A DNA stretch of 64,000 nucleotides, taken from the NCBI GenBank assembly GCA_050084985.1, contig JBITNC010000001.1:64232001-64296000 (forward strand). The letters are read 5' to 3'. The position numbers were made by a program, and so were the translations under genes. Position 1 is the stretch's first letter. Every line of letters starts with the position of its first letter. This document shows, piece after piece, positions 1 through 11,419 of this stretch. Source of the stretch: Nageia nagi (lineage: Eukaryota; Pinophyta). The notes under the pieces were generated by a model that saw only the letters and a program-made list of their open reading frames with translations, was not told where the DNA came from and ran no database searches.

Positions 1-1836
1 TCTTTCTCAATATTATCTTCAAAACTTTGAAGAAGTGGATAAACTTGTTTAGGTCCCTAAACCCAAGGGTGAATATCAAGTGAAAATAATTTACCACTCT
101 ATATCCAAAGAACTAAACTCAACTCTCCCTCCTTTTATCTAGAAAAAAGTTTAGAACACCAAAGCATAAACAAAAGCTAGTTTATTCCTTTGACTAAGTG
201 TTCATAACAAATTTCTTTGGGTTGAATAGTTGATGAAACATAGATGAAATGGACCCTTTATTTTTATTATCTATGTAAATATTAAAGAATTTATATCTTA
301 CTAATTGATTAATTGACCCTATTCTCACATAATTTGGTGCAAATTTCTCTCAATCCAATGGGTTATCCTAGGCTTAATCAACGATGTAATCACCATGTGG
401 ACCCCTTATCATAAGAACATTATTCTTGAATTGCTCAAGTATGACTTCCTAGCAATTCTCTCCTAGTCATTCTAGTTGAAATGTAATAATATATTATTTA
501 TAATCTCAATAATAGATGTAGATAAACTCAAGTTTAGCATTGAATTGAAATTGTTCCACTTCTTGGTAGCTCATATTTCTACCAAAATAATCACTAAATG
601 AGATATTAAAGCTTTTAAAACATGGAAGAAAATGCATTTATACATCATCAACCTAATAGATCCTCCCAATCCTTCAAAACCTACAAAAAAATGATGTAAG
701 ATCCAATGATCAATCCACATCCCCCAAAGAAGAAGTTATACTATTTATTATTTTCCCTATTCTACTTTATGATCGATGTTCATTTACATTTTTAGGTTCA
801 AATTACTTCTCATAATCAAAGGAAATTCTAGGGCTATATCTAAATTGAATAAGAATGAGTCCATCAATTCTCATCTCAAAAGTTCCATGTTTGACCATAG
901 AGTTAAATACATTCAAATCACATTTTACTCCTTGAAATGCCACCATTTTTTCTCACTAGTGTGCTCCAACAGTCATGCATTGTCATCATGGCTCTATGAA
1001 GTGATGGTTAAGAATAGTTTTAACATTTATAGTCTCTTTTTTCAATACATCCTTTGTATCTATTCATAAAATCTTTCTAGCTATCTCTATATATTTTTTC
1101 TATGTTAAGTGGGTTATTATCAAATATAAAATGTTTACCAAGTAAACTTAGCTCCAATTCAAGAGGGAATACTCATAATCAAGTTTTTATTCTAGAGTAT
1201 CTCAATGAAGTATAGTAGTCCTATAGTTTTGATTTTTAGAAAAGGAGCAATCTTCATATCTGCACCACAACTATCTAAAGCTAATGCTCACAATCTAAAC
1301 CTTCTCTAGCTACCACAAATCTCGTTAAGTTATTCCCATTTTTATTATCTTTATATTACTTTCTAGATGCCAATGGCTTCACTATGGATTTAATTTTATT
1401 TTGTGTAAATATAATTTTTTTAGTTACAAAAAAAAAACAAAGGATAGATTAATAAAAATAAATAAAGTATATGAACCATTTTCATTATTGATTTATTATA
1501 AATATTTTTCAAAAAATATTGTTAGCTTATGTGAACCTAGTGATGTTTTATGTAAATATTACAATAATCCATTAATATCAAGCTCTTTATTTACAAATAT
1601 ACATATGGATTCTCCAAATTTATATATATTTTTTATTATCTATAAGTTGTAACATAGTAATTGAAAATGTAATGTTAATCTTTATATAAGAGATGTCTAG
1701 CTTGATAGATGAAGTCTTCATGATAGTGGCCAAACCCTATTAGTTGAAAGATAGGTTTTTAGTATTTTATATGTATAGATATTATCATAATATGCTGATA
1801 AAAATAATGAATTCCATCCTAGGTTAGCATTTTATA
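1..1836. other. Unassigned AT-rich DNA left of gypsy A
   Basis: I see no convincing gene here. All open frames are under 100 codons and match no family I recognise. The stretch is the left flank of gypsy element A; before that insertion it was contiguous with position 20143 onward. It could therefore be part of the older gypsy B element, but I found no LTR or pol motif to prove it. Confidence 0.4.
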
Positions 1837-2576
1837 TGTAGACCCAAAAATATGCAATTAATGAATAAATACATAGATAAATAAATAGTCTACGAATACA
1901 ATGATTATACAATGATATGCTCTATATCAGATACATAATGAATGTACATAAAACATATAAACCTGATATAGAGTGGGTAAGTAGCTAATTTGTGTACAAT
2001 CCTCAAATTAGGATAGCAATGAATTTTCATAGGATTGTGATCAAACTTCAAATGAGCTTGCAATGAATATTCACTAAATGGAACCACGAGTCATTCCTTG
2101 AAATTTGGACCTCCCAATCTAAAAGGTGCACATTGCTAGATGAGTAGGAATGGTATAACATTAGCTTTATGAATATTGATGTTTTGTTTCATGTGAAAAG
2201 AACTAATAACAAAGCTTAGAGAGTATAACAAATTTCTCAAGATAGGTGGAGTTAAAAGACATCGTAAGTTTGGTGTTTGGGACAACCACCTATCAGAGAG
2301 ATATAATAGGGATGTCAACCTCTAACTCCCATATTTATAACCTATAAGGAAGTACAAAGGAGTGAAAATTGATACATATAAATAATAATAATCTTATCTA
2401 TATTCAAGATAATCTAAAATATAAACCATGGTAAATGATATTGCATTGGCCCTAGCACATGGTATTGCATTGTAATAATAATTCATCTTGATTTATGTAT
2501 TATTACCATTTAATTTTTTAAATGAGTCTAAATATGATTTATTAAATAAATAATAAATAATTTTTAGGTGTATAAA
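1837..2576 (-). repeat. 3' LTR of gypsy A
   Basis: This LTR aligns along its whole length with 19425-20142. Shared blocks include tgtagacccaaaaat at the left edge, atatgctctatatcagat, and the AT-rich right end before the polypurine tract. The outer end is slightly decayed (ggtgtataaa against ggtatctaca in the partner). It contains a local duplication of 'atggtattgcatt' near 2430-2475 that the partner lacks. Confidence 0.85.
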
Positions 2577-2590
2577 TTTTTCCCCTCTTT
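2577..2590 (-). promoter_or_regulatory. Polypurine tract of gypsy A
   Basis: On the minus strand this reads AAAGAGGGGAAAAA, directly abutting the 3' LTR. This is where second-strand DNA priming occurs in LTR retrotransposons. Its position supports the minus-strand reading of element A. Confidence 0.7.
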
Positions 2591-3817
2591 GGATATGTAA
2601 TGAAAAATATTGAAATTGCATAATCCAAAGAAGTATAGAGAAGAGAAAAGGATTTTCAATAGTAAAGTCGACTTCCCTATTTTGATTGATATGTTGAATA
2701 TGGTATGTTGTTTTCTCCCTTTTTGTCTTGGTTACCCCTTGCTCCTACTACATTGGGTAACCAAGCTAAATAAAATAGGATTCTCTCTATGAGGTGAGTG
2801 ATCTATGTCAGTCCTACTCACTTGGACAAAACTTGCAGAAAAAAACAACATATACCTTCATAGATCACATCCATAAAAGAATAAGTAATGTAAAGAGAAA
2901 GGATGAAATTAATATAATATTTAATGTGTTACTATGATCTATGTGACTCATATTTGGGTGCATGCAAGAAGTTTGGTCCACTTTAAGGCCAAAAAGTGGA
3001 AGTTTTTTTTCTTGATTTTCAAATTTGGGTATGATTGATCTCAAAATTTGAAGCATTTAGACATGGAATCATGAAAAAGATCATTGAGGTGAAAATGTAG
3101 TTCTTAGAGTCTATTTTTAAAATATATAATTTATTCTAATACCCAAATAATATAATTCAAAATTCAAGAGGATGAAAAAAACCATTTTTTAAAAAAAATA
3201 GTTTTTGGACCATAGCATGCACATGTTTGTCCAGCATTATTTGACTAAAATCAAGGTATTTTTTAAAATACTTTTAGAAAAAGATACCTAACACATTGAA
3301 TCATTCCCTAGATATTTTTACATAATGTTTGGATCAATATATTTTTTTATTAATTTTATCCCAGGCATGTTTGTGGTTTTGAAAAGTACTCATGTTCGTC
3401 CACCATAATTTGATCTAAACTTAATCTTTTTTCAAAAAAAAATTCTTATAGAGAATTTTGTGAAGCTTTTTCCTATATAATTTTTTTTCATAATTTCCAA
3501 CAAAAAAACTTATTAAAAAAATATGATACCCTCATATTTCAAGTATATGGACCACTTTTACCAAAAAATAATTAAAAAATATAAAATCTTATTCAATTGT
3601 AAAAAAACATTATATATTTGAAATATATATTTTTTAATCTATAATGGGTTTTAATTCCATGAAAACATTCTGCCAAAACTCTATGAAACATATGCTTGAA
3701 GTTGAAAGTTTCCATTAAAATTGCCATGAAAATATACTTACAGGTCCAAGGCTAAGTGTTGGCTCACCAAGCCTTTTTGAGCCTAAATCCAAGGCAAAAT
3801 CAAAGATTTAAATATTG

Positions 3818-3839
3818 GGATCCTAATATATTAGGATCC
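3818..3839. repeat. Perfect 22-bp palindrome with GGATCC arms
   Basis: The sequence is its own reverse complement, with a GGATCC at each end around an AT-only centre. A direct copy of the preceding taaatattgggatcc recurs at about 3866. It probably forms a hairpin or is a small duplication product. No function is evident. Confidence 0.7.
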
Positions 3840-3988
3840 TGATATTTGTACATATTCTAGCTTTAAATATTGGGATCCCAAACCTAAATCAAGATCCTGG
3901 TTTTTTTGACATTGAATTTTAACTTTACCAATTTTCCCTAATTTCCTTTTAAGTGGACCCAACTTTTACTTTCACCCAGTTCTATAAA

Positions 3989-4168
3989 CCATGATATATA
4001 GACTACTATGACATACAACTCATAGCCTAAGAAGAGGAAGCACATGAGGTCCCTTTTAATAACCTAGGCTTGTAATATCCGTGATGTATAGACTATTGTC
4101 ATAGATAACTCATAGTCTATAAAGACTAAGCTGATGAAAACTTTTAATGAATCAAGCTTGGAATAATC
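3989..4168. repeat. Two-copy ~90-bp tandem duplication
   Basis: The unit beginning ccatgatatatagac (3989) is repeated as ccgtgatgtatagac (4079), followed in both by a 'cat..aactcatag' stretch. The offset is 90 bp and the copies are clearly diverged. Confidence 0.6.
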
Positions 4169-5639
4169 CTACAATTGATAAGAGATGTTGCTTATGGAGT
4201 GACCATGGATTTGAAAATATTTGTTAGTATAATAATGACAATAGCATTCAATGTTCGTAAATGTACTAAATATTCAAACATTCAGTGGCCTTGCATTTCA
4301 ATACATCAACTTGCATAAATTTTCAAAGTGAATACAAGTCATTGATAGCATGGTATTCCTAAAATTTTCCAATCATGTCTTCAAAAAATATGATCAAATT
4401 CAGTAAACCATTGCAAATATATGAAAGAACCACATAAATAAGTAGATATTTAATGAAATTTCAATATGCCCCAATTACAAATAATTTATAGTCATTGCAC
4501 ACCATTAGTGGCATGAGTTTTTTGATATGAATGAAAAAAATTGAAAAATATTCAATTAACAATCATCCATATCATTTTGAATCATATTAGATTTGAAACA
4601 ACATCACCATTTGTCATAACATTTTCAATATAATGCATGGATTAGCAATATTTGACCATGTATTCAATTTATCTATACATTATGCATAAAATCACAAGAG
4701 ACATTATTTTGAACCTTTAGCAATATGCAATCATAACATACATTTAAAAGTATACACATTTATGTCTTTCCCATGTCATTGACAGTGCTTCAATGGATGA
4801 TTTAATCTTTAGAAAAAATAGCACATCCAATTAGCAGTGAAACATGAATTTTCAAGTATGTAACATTCATGAACCATGCAAAATTTCAAAAATGAAAAGA
4901 TAGCATACAATTTTAACCAAACTTGATCTTTAGCAATAGAATTTTATAATTTGCAATAATCTAATATTAGAAATGATCAACTAATAAAATCCATGATAAT
5001 GAAAATTAAAGTAGTACACTTTAAATTTCTAGCAATTTGACTCAATCCATGTTGCTAGCAGTGTCTATTTACTATAGATAAATTTAAATAATATAAATGA
5101 ATAATTAACAATCAAATATTCACTATGAAATAGGAAAAGGTATGATTTTATCATTTATAACTGATGATTGTTGAATCGATGACCGATTTGGAAAAAACAA
5201 CATCATTGGTGGTGTGAAAGCAAAACAATTAGTTTTGAAAAAATAAATAATAGCCCTATAAAATAATTCCAAGTACAATGGATATGCAAAATAATATTTT
5301 CATGTAAGAGAGGGTTTATGAGGGAAAGCTTTATGGTTTAGAAGCAAATAGAATAATATATAAATAATATTTAATATTTTAATTTTATTTCAACTTATTC
5401 TCTTATCATTATTGTTCTTTGGAGATCTAACCCTTTGATAACCAATAGCTTGTTGATTTGGAGACATTTTCCATCCCCTATAACTTTCACTTAGCCATTG
5501 AGGAGTGTGATATTCCTACTTTTTACCATGTGATTCCCATAGTGACCTATTTGTTGACTTAACTATTACTTTTTCTAATGGTGAATGTGGATTGGAGGGA
5601 AATTAGATGGCCCATCACTAGACAATAAGGCCATATAGC

Positions 5640-6141
5640 TGATGGAATGTATAATGCATTATTGTAAAGGTTATGTAATAATATTCTATTTAAGTTCACA
5701 AATACATAAGGGTATCATATGGTACCTTAAATATTTAAGTGAATATGATAATGTAACTTGTCCCACACTCCATGTCATGAGCATGCCCCTTGGGTAAAAG
5801 GATGTACATTTCATTCTTTTGTATATTGGACAAAAGGGTAATCCAAAGAGGGATTTTGGCCTATAAATTGAAGGCTCCCTCTTTGTGATTACACACCAAT
5901 TTATGGAGTAAAGTTATGCTATAGGATAGTGCATAGGCATTGAGGTTAGGAGGATTATAAGAGAGTTGTATTTGTGATTTAAGTAAAGATCTAGTTAGTG
6001 GATGTACTCCTAGTTAGAGGAACCACTTACATCTTGTGTTATCTTTGTGAGATTGCTTTGTGAGTTAGTTAGATGTGTTTTGTGAGATTTCATGAGACCT
6101 TGGGAGTTTAAAGTTGTTCATGTTATAATTCAATTCTCTCA
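5640..6141 (+). repeat. 5' LTR of the copia element
   Basis: It starts TGATGGAATGT (TGTTGGAATGT in the other LTR) and ends in CA. It contains a TATA-like ctataaattg at 5861-5870, about 60% of the way into the LTR, a plausible core promoter. Confidence 0.93.
5862..5868 (+). promoter_or_regulatory. TATA box candidate of the copia 5' LTR
   Basis: TATAAAT follows the conserved gggattttggcc. The 3' LTR has TATAAATA at 13882-13889 in the same context. Conservation of the surrounding block in both LTRs supports a promoter role. The transcription start would lie shortly downstream. Confidence 0.5.
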
Positions 6142-6143
6142 TT

Positions 6144-6155
6144 TGGTATCAGAGC
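6144..6155 (+). promoter_or_regulatory. Primer-binding site, initiator Met-tRNA type
   Basis: TGGTATCAGAGC lies two bases after the LTR end. It matches the complement of the 3' end of plant initiator Met tRNA, the standard primer of Ty1/copia elements. Confidence 0.95.
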
Positions 6156-6576
6156 ACCTTGGAGGCTCATCTTCACATCCTTGGTGTGGAAACTCTTCTT
6201 CTTGGTCTTCATCTCATTATTGAGGTAAAATTCAAGATAAGGTATAATCCCCCTACATACACTCTCCTTCTTTTTTTTCTTATGGCATATTTTACTAATG
6301 TTACTAACATATTTTGTATTATGTTAGTCATTTCTTATATATATGGCAAAATTTCTTTAGAGGAGCAATATATTGTAAAGCAATTTTGTTCACTTATACT
6401 AATACTTCCTATTGTTAGTTACAAGTTAAAATTTCTCTAATTTTGCATATATATGGGTTGGAAATTTTTTTCCAAAGGGTTTGAATACAAATTTATGTAT
6501 ATAGATACTCTTTTTTTAAGAAATAATATCTTAGGGATAGATAATTTGTTTCACTTTGTGATTCTTTTTTTATAAA

Positions 6577-6610
6577 TACATACATACATACATACATATA
6601 TATATATATA
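6577..6610. repeat. (TACA)n followed by (TA)n microsatellite
   Basis: Five tetranucleotide units run into about eight TA units within the copia leader. It is ordinary simple-sequence DNA. Confidence 0.9.
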
Positions 6611-7689
6611 AGCCCTAATTGTAATAAAAATAGTTAATTTACAATTTACAATATTCTTGAACTAGTTTTTATGCAAAAAAATTTGAAATATCTTTAAAAA
6701 CAAATATAGGAATTTTTTATATAAAAAAAGGGGGGGGAGTATATAAGAAAGGTTTTTTCTAATATACAAAGTTTGTTGAAATTATTTTCTTGTTTGGTCA
6801 ACTCTTATGATCCTGACAAAGCTCAATACCCTCAATTGTTTGAATTTTGTGTAGCATTTGGGGTGATCCATCCGACCACATCTAGTGGCTCCTCTCAGTG
6901 ATGGATGCAATAGTTTCATGGGGATGGTCGATGCTTAATGACCCCACCACCACCATTTTCTCATAGCTTCCCAAATTTGTGACCCCTGCTACCCTCATAG
7001 CTCATCTCTCAACCCTCTCCTCCTCACCAACACTCTCCTCCTCTTGGTTGACCTCTGCTCCTTGCACTCTCTTTTTCTTTCCACCTCTAGACCCCTCCCC
7101 TCCATCGTCTAACTCTTGGCAGCAAGTGTTGCTCTCTTTTGTGCCTTTTTTTTTTCTTACCCCATCATACCTATGCCTTGAGCTCCTTTTTTAATTCTTT
7201 TAATTTATTACTTACCTAATCTTGGTAGAAAAATGTTTCTTACAAGTTTCTTAAAAAAATCGTCTTTCATAGGACATTAATTCTGAACTAGTGTGGAGTA
7301 TTGGGTTAAACTAGCATTAATTATTTTGTAGGGAGGAATAGAGGAGAGTAATCACGTGTTACTATTTTAGAATTGCAAGAATGTGCCAATTTTTTTAAAA
7401 AAAAATAGAGGCTTTTTTTTTCCAAACTTAGTTAATTTCTAATGCCTAGTATTATAATTTTACCTTGAACAAAATTTTTAAGTCATTTTTTTAGTGCTTA
7501 TAAATTTGCTATTTTTTACTTGGCAAAGTGCAATAATAACAATTATTTTACCTTCATGATCAAATGTGCAATCTTTTTAGTATACTATACTAAGTACTTA
7601 TTAAAGGGATCTTCTTTTTTAAGTAAAAGAGGGGAAGATGTTATAATTTTTACTTAATTTCTTAGATCCACATATTGCATATTTTACTT

Positions 7690-8140
7690 AATGAGGTTGA
7701 TGCATGCTAATTATTTTTTAAGTTAATGATGCCTACTTAGGACTTAAATTTTAAAGATAATGATGCATGCTTAGAACTTAATTTTTTTTATGCATGATTA
7801 GGATTTAAATTTTTAAGTTAATGATGCATGCTTAGGACTTAAAGTTTTTAAGTTAAATGATGCATGCTCCTTATGTCTAAATTTAAGTATTGCATGCTAA
7901 GAATTACTTATGCAAAATAAGCAAATGATACATATTTACTTAATTTTTTTAAGCTAATAATGCATTTTTTAAGAACTTATTTGTTAAGTTAATAAATGCA
8001 TGCTTAGTACTTAAATTTTATGCATGACTAATACTTGCTTAGAAATTAATTTTTTGGTGAGAAATGCTTAAGGACTTAAAATTTAAGATATATACTTAAG
8101 TTTTTAAGTCAAATAATACATGCTTAAAATCTTAACTTAT
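7690..8140. repeat. Degenerate array around the word ATGCATGCTTAG
   Basis: About nine diverged copies of a ~40-50-bp unit occur, with core aagttaatgatgcatgctta followed by ggacttaaattt. Spacing is irregular and copies carry deletions. TGCATGC is itself palindromic. The array lies entirely within the copia leader. Confidence 0.7.
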
Positions 8141-8969
8141 GATGCAATCTACTTCTTATGCAAGAATGGACTTGTACAAAATTAGGAATGATGTAAAGAT
8201 ATCCTTTAGAGGTTAGTAAACAAAACCCATTAGACACTTAGGTTTTAAATTTTTTAAATAGATGATATTTTATTTATGCTCTTTACTTCATATTTTGTCT
8301 TTTTCTTTATTTTCTTATGTAAAATAAAAATACAAATATTGATATGAGTAACCCCTTAAAATGAACACATCTACACATATATTTTGCAGCATGACTTGTT
8401 TGGAGAGCCATGAGGTGAGGACAAGTAGACTAGAGCCTTTAAGTCTGATGATCTAAATGGTGAAAATTCTATACTTCTCAATTTTTCTTAAGTCCTCTAT
8501 TGGTCTTGACATAACTCCAATAGGTGGATAGGCATGTATGTAGTGATACCACATGTTTGCATGTCCATTCAGAAATTATCTTTATAACCTAGGAGGACAA
8601 CTTGAAACCTAATCAAGATTAATAATTTGGCTGATCCAATAAATATCATAAATTTAGAAACTAGTAGGTACTTCTCATTATGATATTGGTAGTGTTTGGG
8701 CTCCTCTTGTGTGGGCATCCAAGTGAAGGCCTAGTTTTCGAAGAGAAAACAAACCTCAATAATGTCACTCTCCATCGACAATTCTTGAGATGAGAAATGT
8801 ATTTGGGTACATGGATTATTTGAGTTGTAAAATATTTGCACTTGTGAATCAAATATAGCATGTATCTAGTATTAAATGTAACTTGTATCATTTACTTGGT
8901 TAAAACTTAACATTTAATGTTATTTATCAAACTGCATGCTTATTATTTTTTCACCTTCTTGTGTAGCAA

Positions 8970-9911
8970 ATGGGAAAATCCTTTTTACCCAAACACATTA
9001 TTTTTCTTTACAACTTTGAAATTTAGGAACCATGAATGAGAGCTAAATTACAAGCAAAGAAGCTTTGAAAAATAGTGAATGAGAACCTTGTACCTCCCAT
9101 AGATGAGAGAAGGCACTAGAGGCTTACAACACAAAGAATGAGTTAGCAACCTCCATGATTTACCATGTAGTTTTAGATGATGTGCTCCTGATAATTTCTT
9201 TTTCAACCTTGGTAAAGGAATATTGAGATAAGCTTAACCAAATCTACCTTGGTCCAAACTTTTTAAGAAGGTCTCCAAAAGTTACTTCAATCTTGTCAAG
9301 GGAAAGATGAAAATGTTGTAATCTATTTGAACAAAATCATTGACCTAAGGATCCAACTTGTTGCTTTTGAGTGCAATTGGATCAATGATGAGTTCATGAT
9401 CTTCATCATTCTTTAAAGCCTTTCTTAAAAGTTTTAAAACTTTGTAACGATTATGGAAATAAGGCTTGATGATGAAGAAGAAGTTTTCTCCCTTGAGAAC
9501 CTTTCTAGGCACCTATTGAAGCATGAGGAAACCTTTAACAATAAGGTGTTGGTTTCTTCTCATAATTATAATAGCATTGCTCTTGGAGCAACCAAAATTC
9601 CTTTCAAGAAGAAGTTTAACTATAAAAAAAAATCTTATCTTTCTTTCTCCAAAAGGTTTGAGAAAAGAGGTACTGGCTACAATAGCTACAATAGGAACAA
9701 TAATGGAAATAATAGGAATAATAACAACAATAGCAACAATAATAGCAACAATAACCACTTCAAGAAAAGAGATGGTAGAGGCAAAGTAAATAATCCTTAT
9801 CCTAAGGAAAATTTTGATGGTAATTGTAACTATTGTGGCATCCAAGGTCACAAAGAAGTTGATTGCTACAAAACAAAAGAGATAAAAAGTACAAAGGCAA
9901 TGGAAATGTAA
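8970..9911 (+). pseudogene. Copia gag remnant with zinc knuckle
   Basis: Gag is the capsid and RNA-binding protein. From the ATG at 8970 one frame reads through MRAKLQAKKL and KIVNENLVPP, typical of the copia gag N-terminus, but TAG, TGA and TGA fall where tryptophans are expected. Further on, AKEYWDKLNQIYLG-like and SLPKSFKNFVT-like motifs appear in shifted or interrupted frames. The last 152 codons (9453-9908) are open. They include an Asn-rich stretch encoded by AAT/AAC repeats (about 9690-9760) and a complete CX2CX4HX4C zinc knuckle (CNYCGIQGHKEVDC, about residues 125-138 of that open segment). The frame closes at TAA 9909-9911, before protease. Confidence 0.85.
9690..9760 (+). repeat. 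Trinucleotide run encoding poly-Asn in gag
   Basis: Repeats of aat and aac encode about twenty asparagines just before the gag zinc knuckle. Such tracts expand by slippage; this one is impure. Confidence 0.8.
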
Positions 9912-9959
9912 AGAACTACAAAGAAAAAAAGAATATTTATGCTAATTTTGCTATGGTGC

Positions 9960-10350
9960 TCTACTCCATGTCTCATTATTTTTTATATAATTAGATTATT
10001 GATTTTGGTTGCACTAATCATATATGCTTTGAAAAAAAAAGTTTGAGAACTTTCACAAGTATAGAAAAGATGTAGTTATGATAGGTGAAAACTCTACCCT
10101 TGAAGTCCAAGGAATTGAAAGTATGCTAATTCACAGAAAGATTCTTGAAAATATTCTCTATGTTCCTAAGTTAAGGATGAACCTTCTCTCCATAATCCAA
10201 GTTGCTAAGAAAGGGTACTCTTTTGAGTTTGACTCCCAATATTGGTGCATTAAGAAAGGACTTGTCACTATGGTTAAAGGATCTGTAAAAGATAACCTCT
10301 ACATTGTGGATCAAGTTCCATTAAAGATGTGTCTTACTTCTAGTATGTGT
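9960..10350 (+). pseudogene. Copia protease remnant
   Basis: The retroviral-type aspartic protease is recognised by IIDFGCTNHICFEKK at about 9993-10037, where copia proteases carry a DSG catalytic triad. Here the Ser codon has become Phe (D-F-G), a C-to-T type change. Downstream, ILENILYVPKLRMNLLSI (from about 10141) matches the conserved end of copia protease. A stop interrupts the frame just before IIDFG and another change shifts the frame near 10070. The protease would have cut the Gag-Pol polyprotein, but this copy cannot be active. Confidence 0.85.
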
Positions 10351-11260
10351 TCTAGAGGCAATCTTTGGCACCAACATTTAGGGCACCTTAACCATAAAAG
10401 TATTCAAATCATGAAAGAATAAGAACTTATGGAAGGTTTTCCTTCAATTTCTCCTTCAATTGGTCTATGTGAGAAGTGCATTCTTGGCAAGATGCATAGA
10501 CAAAATTTTAAAAAAAATAAGGCAACAAGAGCATATCAACCTCTTCAACTTATGCATTCAAATTTGATGGATCCATTTCAAACTAAGTCACTTGGAGGAG
10601 AATCTTATGTCTTTACCTTCATTGATGACTTTGGTAGGATGATCTTTGAGTATCTAATTGAACACAAAGATCAAACCTTTGAGAGTTTTAAGGTTTTTAA
10701 GGCCTTTGTTGAGAATTAAACTAATCTTAAAAATCAAGATGTTGAGATCAAATAATGGAGGATAATATAATAGCAATGAGTTAAATGACTATTTTGCTAA
10801 GTATAGAATCAAGAGGTAGTTTACGATTCGTTACACTCTTCAATAGAATGGTGTTGCTAAAAGGAAAAATAGAATAATTATGAAAATGGCTAGATGCATG
10901 TGGGTAATGTTCTTAGTTTCTTATGGGGTGAAATTGTGAGCACTGCTATTTACACCTTAAATAGGTGTTTTTTTATAAAAGCTATTCAAAGTAAAACTCT
11001 TTTTAAATCATGGTCAATAATAAAACCTAACATTTATCATCTTAAGGTGTTTGGTTGTGAAGCATTCTCTGACATTATTTTTGAAAAAAAAAAAGTTAGA
11101 TAAAAGAGCTAAAAAATGTATCTTTATGGGTTATGATAGTTAGCATAGAGGCTACAAGATTTACTCTCCATTCTATAAAGTTGTGTTTGTTTCAAGGGAT
11201 GTAAAGTTCAATGAACTTCATAAATAATCTACTTCTAATGAGGATGTTGACAATCCAGAG
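10351..11260 (+). pseudogene. Copia integrase remnant, catalytic triad lost
   Basis: The pre-integrase zinc motif is visible as NLWHQHLGHLNHKS and CEKCILGK (HHCC), followed by the core. MHSNLMDPF stands where HSD is expected, LRSNNGG where RSDNGG is expected, and AKRKNR where the catalytic Glu precedes RKNR. All three catalytic residues (D, D, E) are therefore replaced by N, N, K, each explained by G-to-A at the first codon position. Stops occur at 10420, after FKAFVEN, within NGG*YNS and elsewhere. The end of the domain includes HLKVFGCEAF (11038-11067). Confidence 0.9.
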
Positions 11261-11419
11261 GACTCTTCAATTGCACCTAGCTTGTTAGATATTAATGTTG
11301 ATAAATCACCTTAGGAACAAAATTCTCCAACACAAAAGGGTAACAAGGAGCATGACCCTAAATAAATCTTTATTTTTTACCAATATCGATAATAAGCATG
11401 AGCCCTCAACCTTCAAAGA

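Larger units (their letters stand above)
2591..5639. other. Non-coding 3' interior of gypsy A
   Basis: No coding motif is visible on either strand. The stretch is AT-rich with A and T runs around 3170-3650. It holds a perfect 22-bp palindrome at 3818-3839 and an imperfect ~90-bp tandem duplication at 3989-4168. A loosely repeated word close to caccattagtggcat occurs near 4500 and again at 16730, 17035 and 18750, so both sides of the copia insertion share a diffuse repeat. Integrase or RT remnants would be expected here in a complete gypsy element and are absent. Confidence 0.5.
6225..8966 (+). other. Long copia leader; possible intron before gag
   Basis: Copia elements usually start gag soon after the primer-binding site; here 2.8 kb intervene with no gag homology. 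A good 5' splice sequence (gag|gtaaaa, GT at 6225) sits ~70 bases after the primer site. A pyrimidine-rich stretch ending in gtgtag (8961-8966) lies just before the gag ATG at 8970. Splicing would join the leader almost directly to gag. Inside are (TACA)n/(TA)n at 6577-6610, a pyrimidine-rich segment at 6970-7190 with a 71-codon low-complexity ORF I do not believe, and a degenerate TGCATGC repeat array. A simple insertion of foreign DNA is the main alternative; I found no flanking duplication for it. Confidence 0.4.

Noticed and set aside
6159-6440. 93-codon ORF after the copia primer site, as a gag start
   Set aside because: Hydrophobic and unlike gag. The true gag N-terminus is recognisable at 8970. 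The ORF begins in the leader and runs into AT-rich DNA.
6979-7194. 71-codon Ser/Leu/Pro ORF in the copia leader
   Set aside because: Low-complexity pyrimidine-rich DNA gives such ORFs by chance. There is no family similarity and no neighbouring frame support.
9513-9851. 112-codon minus-strand ORF over the copia gag
   Set aside because: It is the shadow of the AAT/AAC-rich gag segment on the other strand. The gag frame has the zinc knuckle; this one is only Ile/Val-rich.
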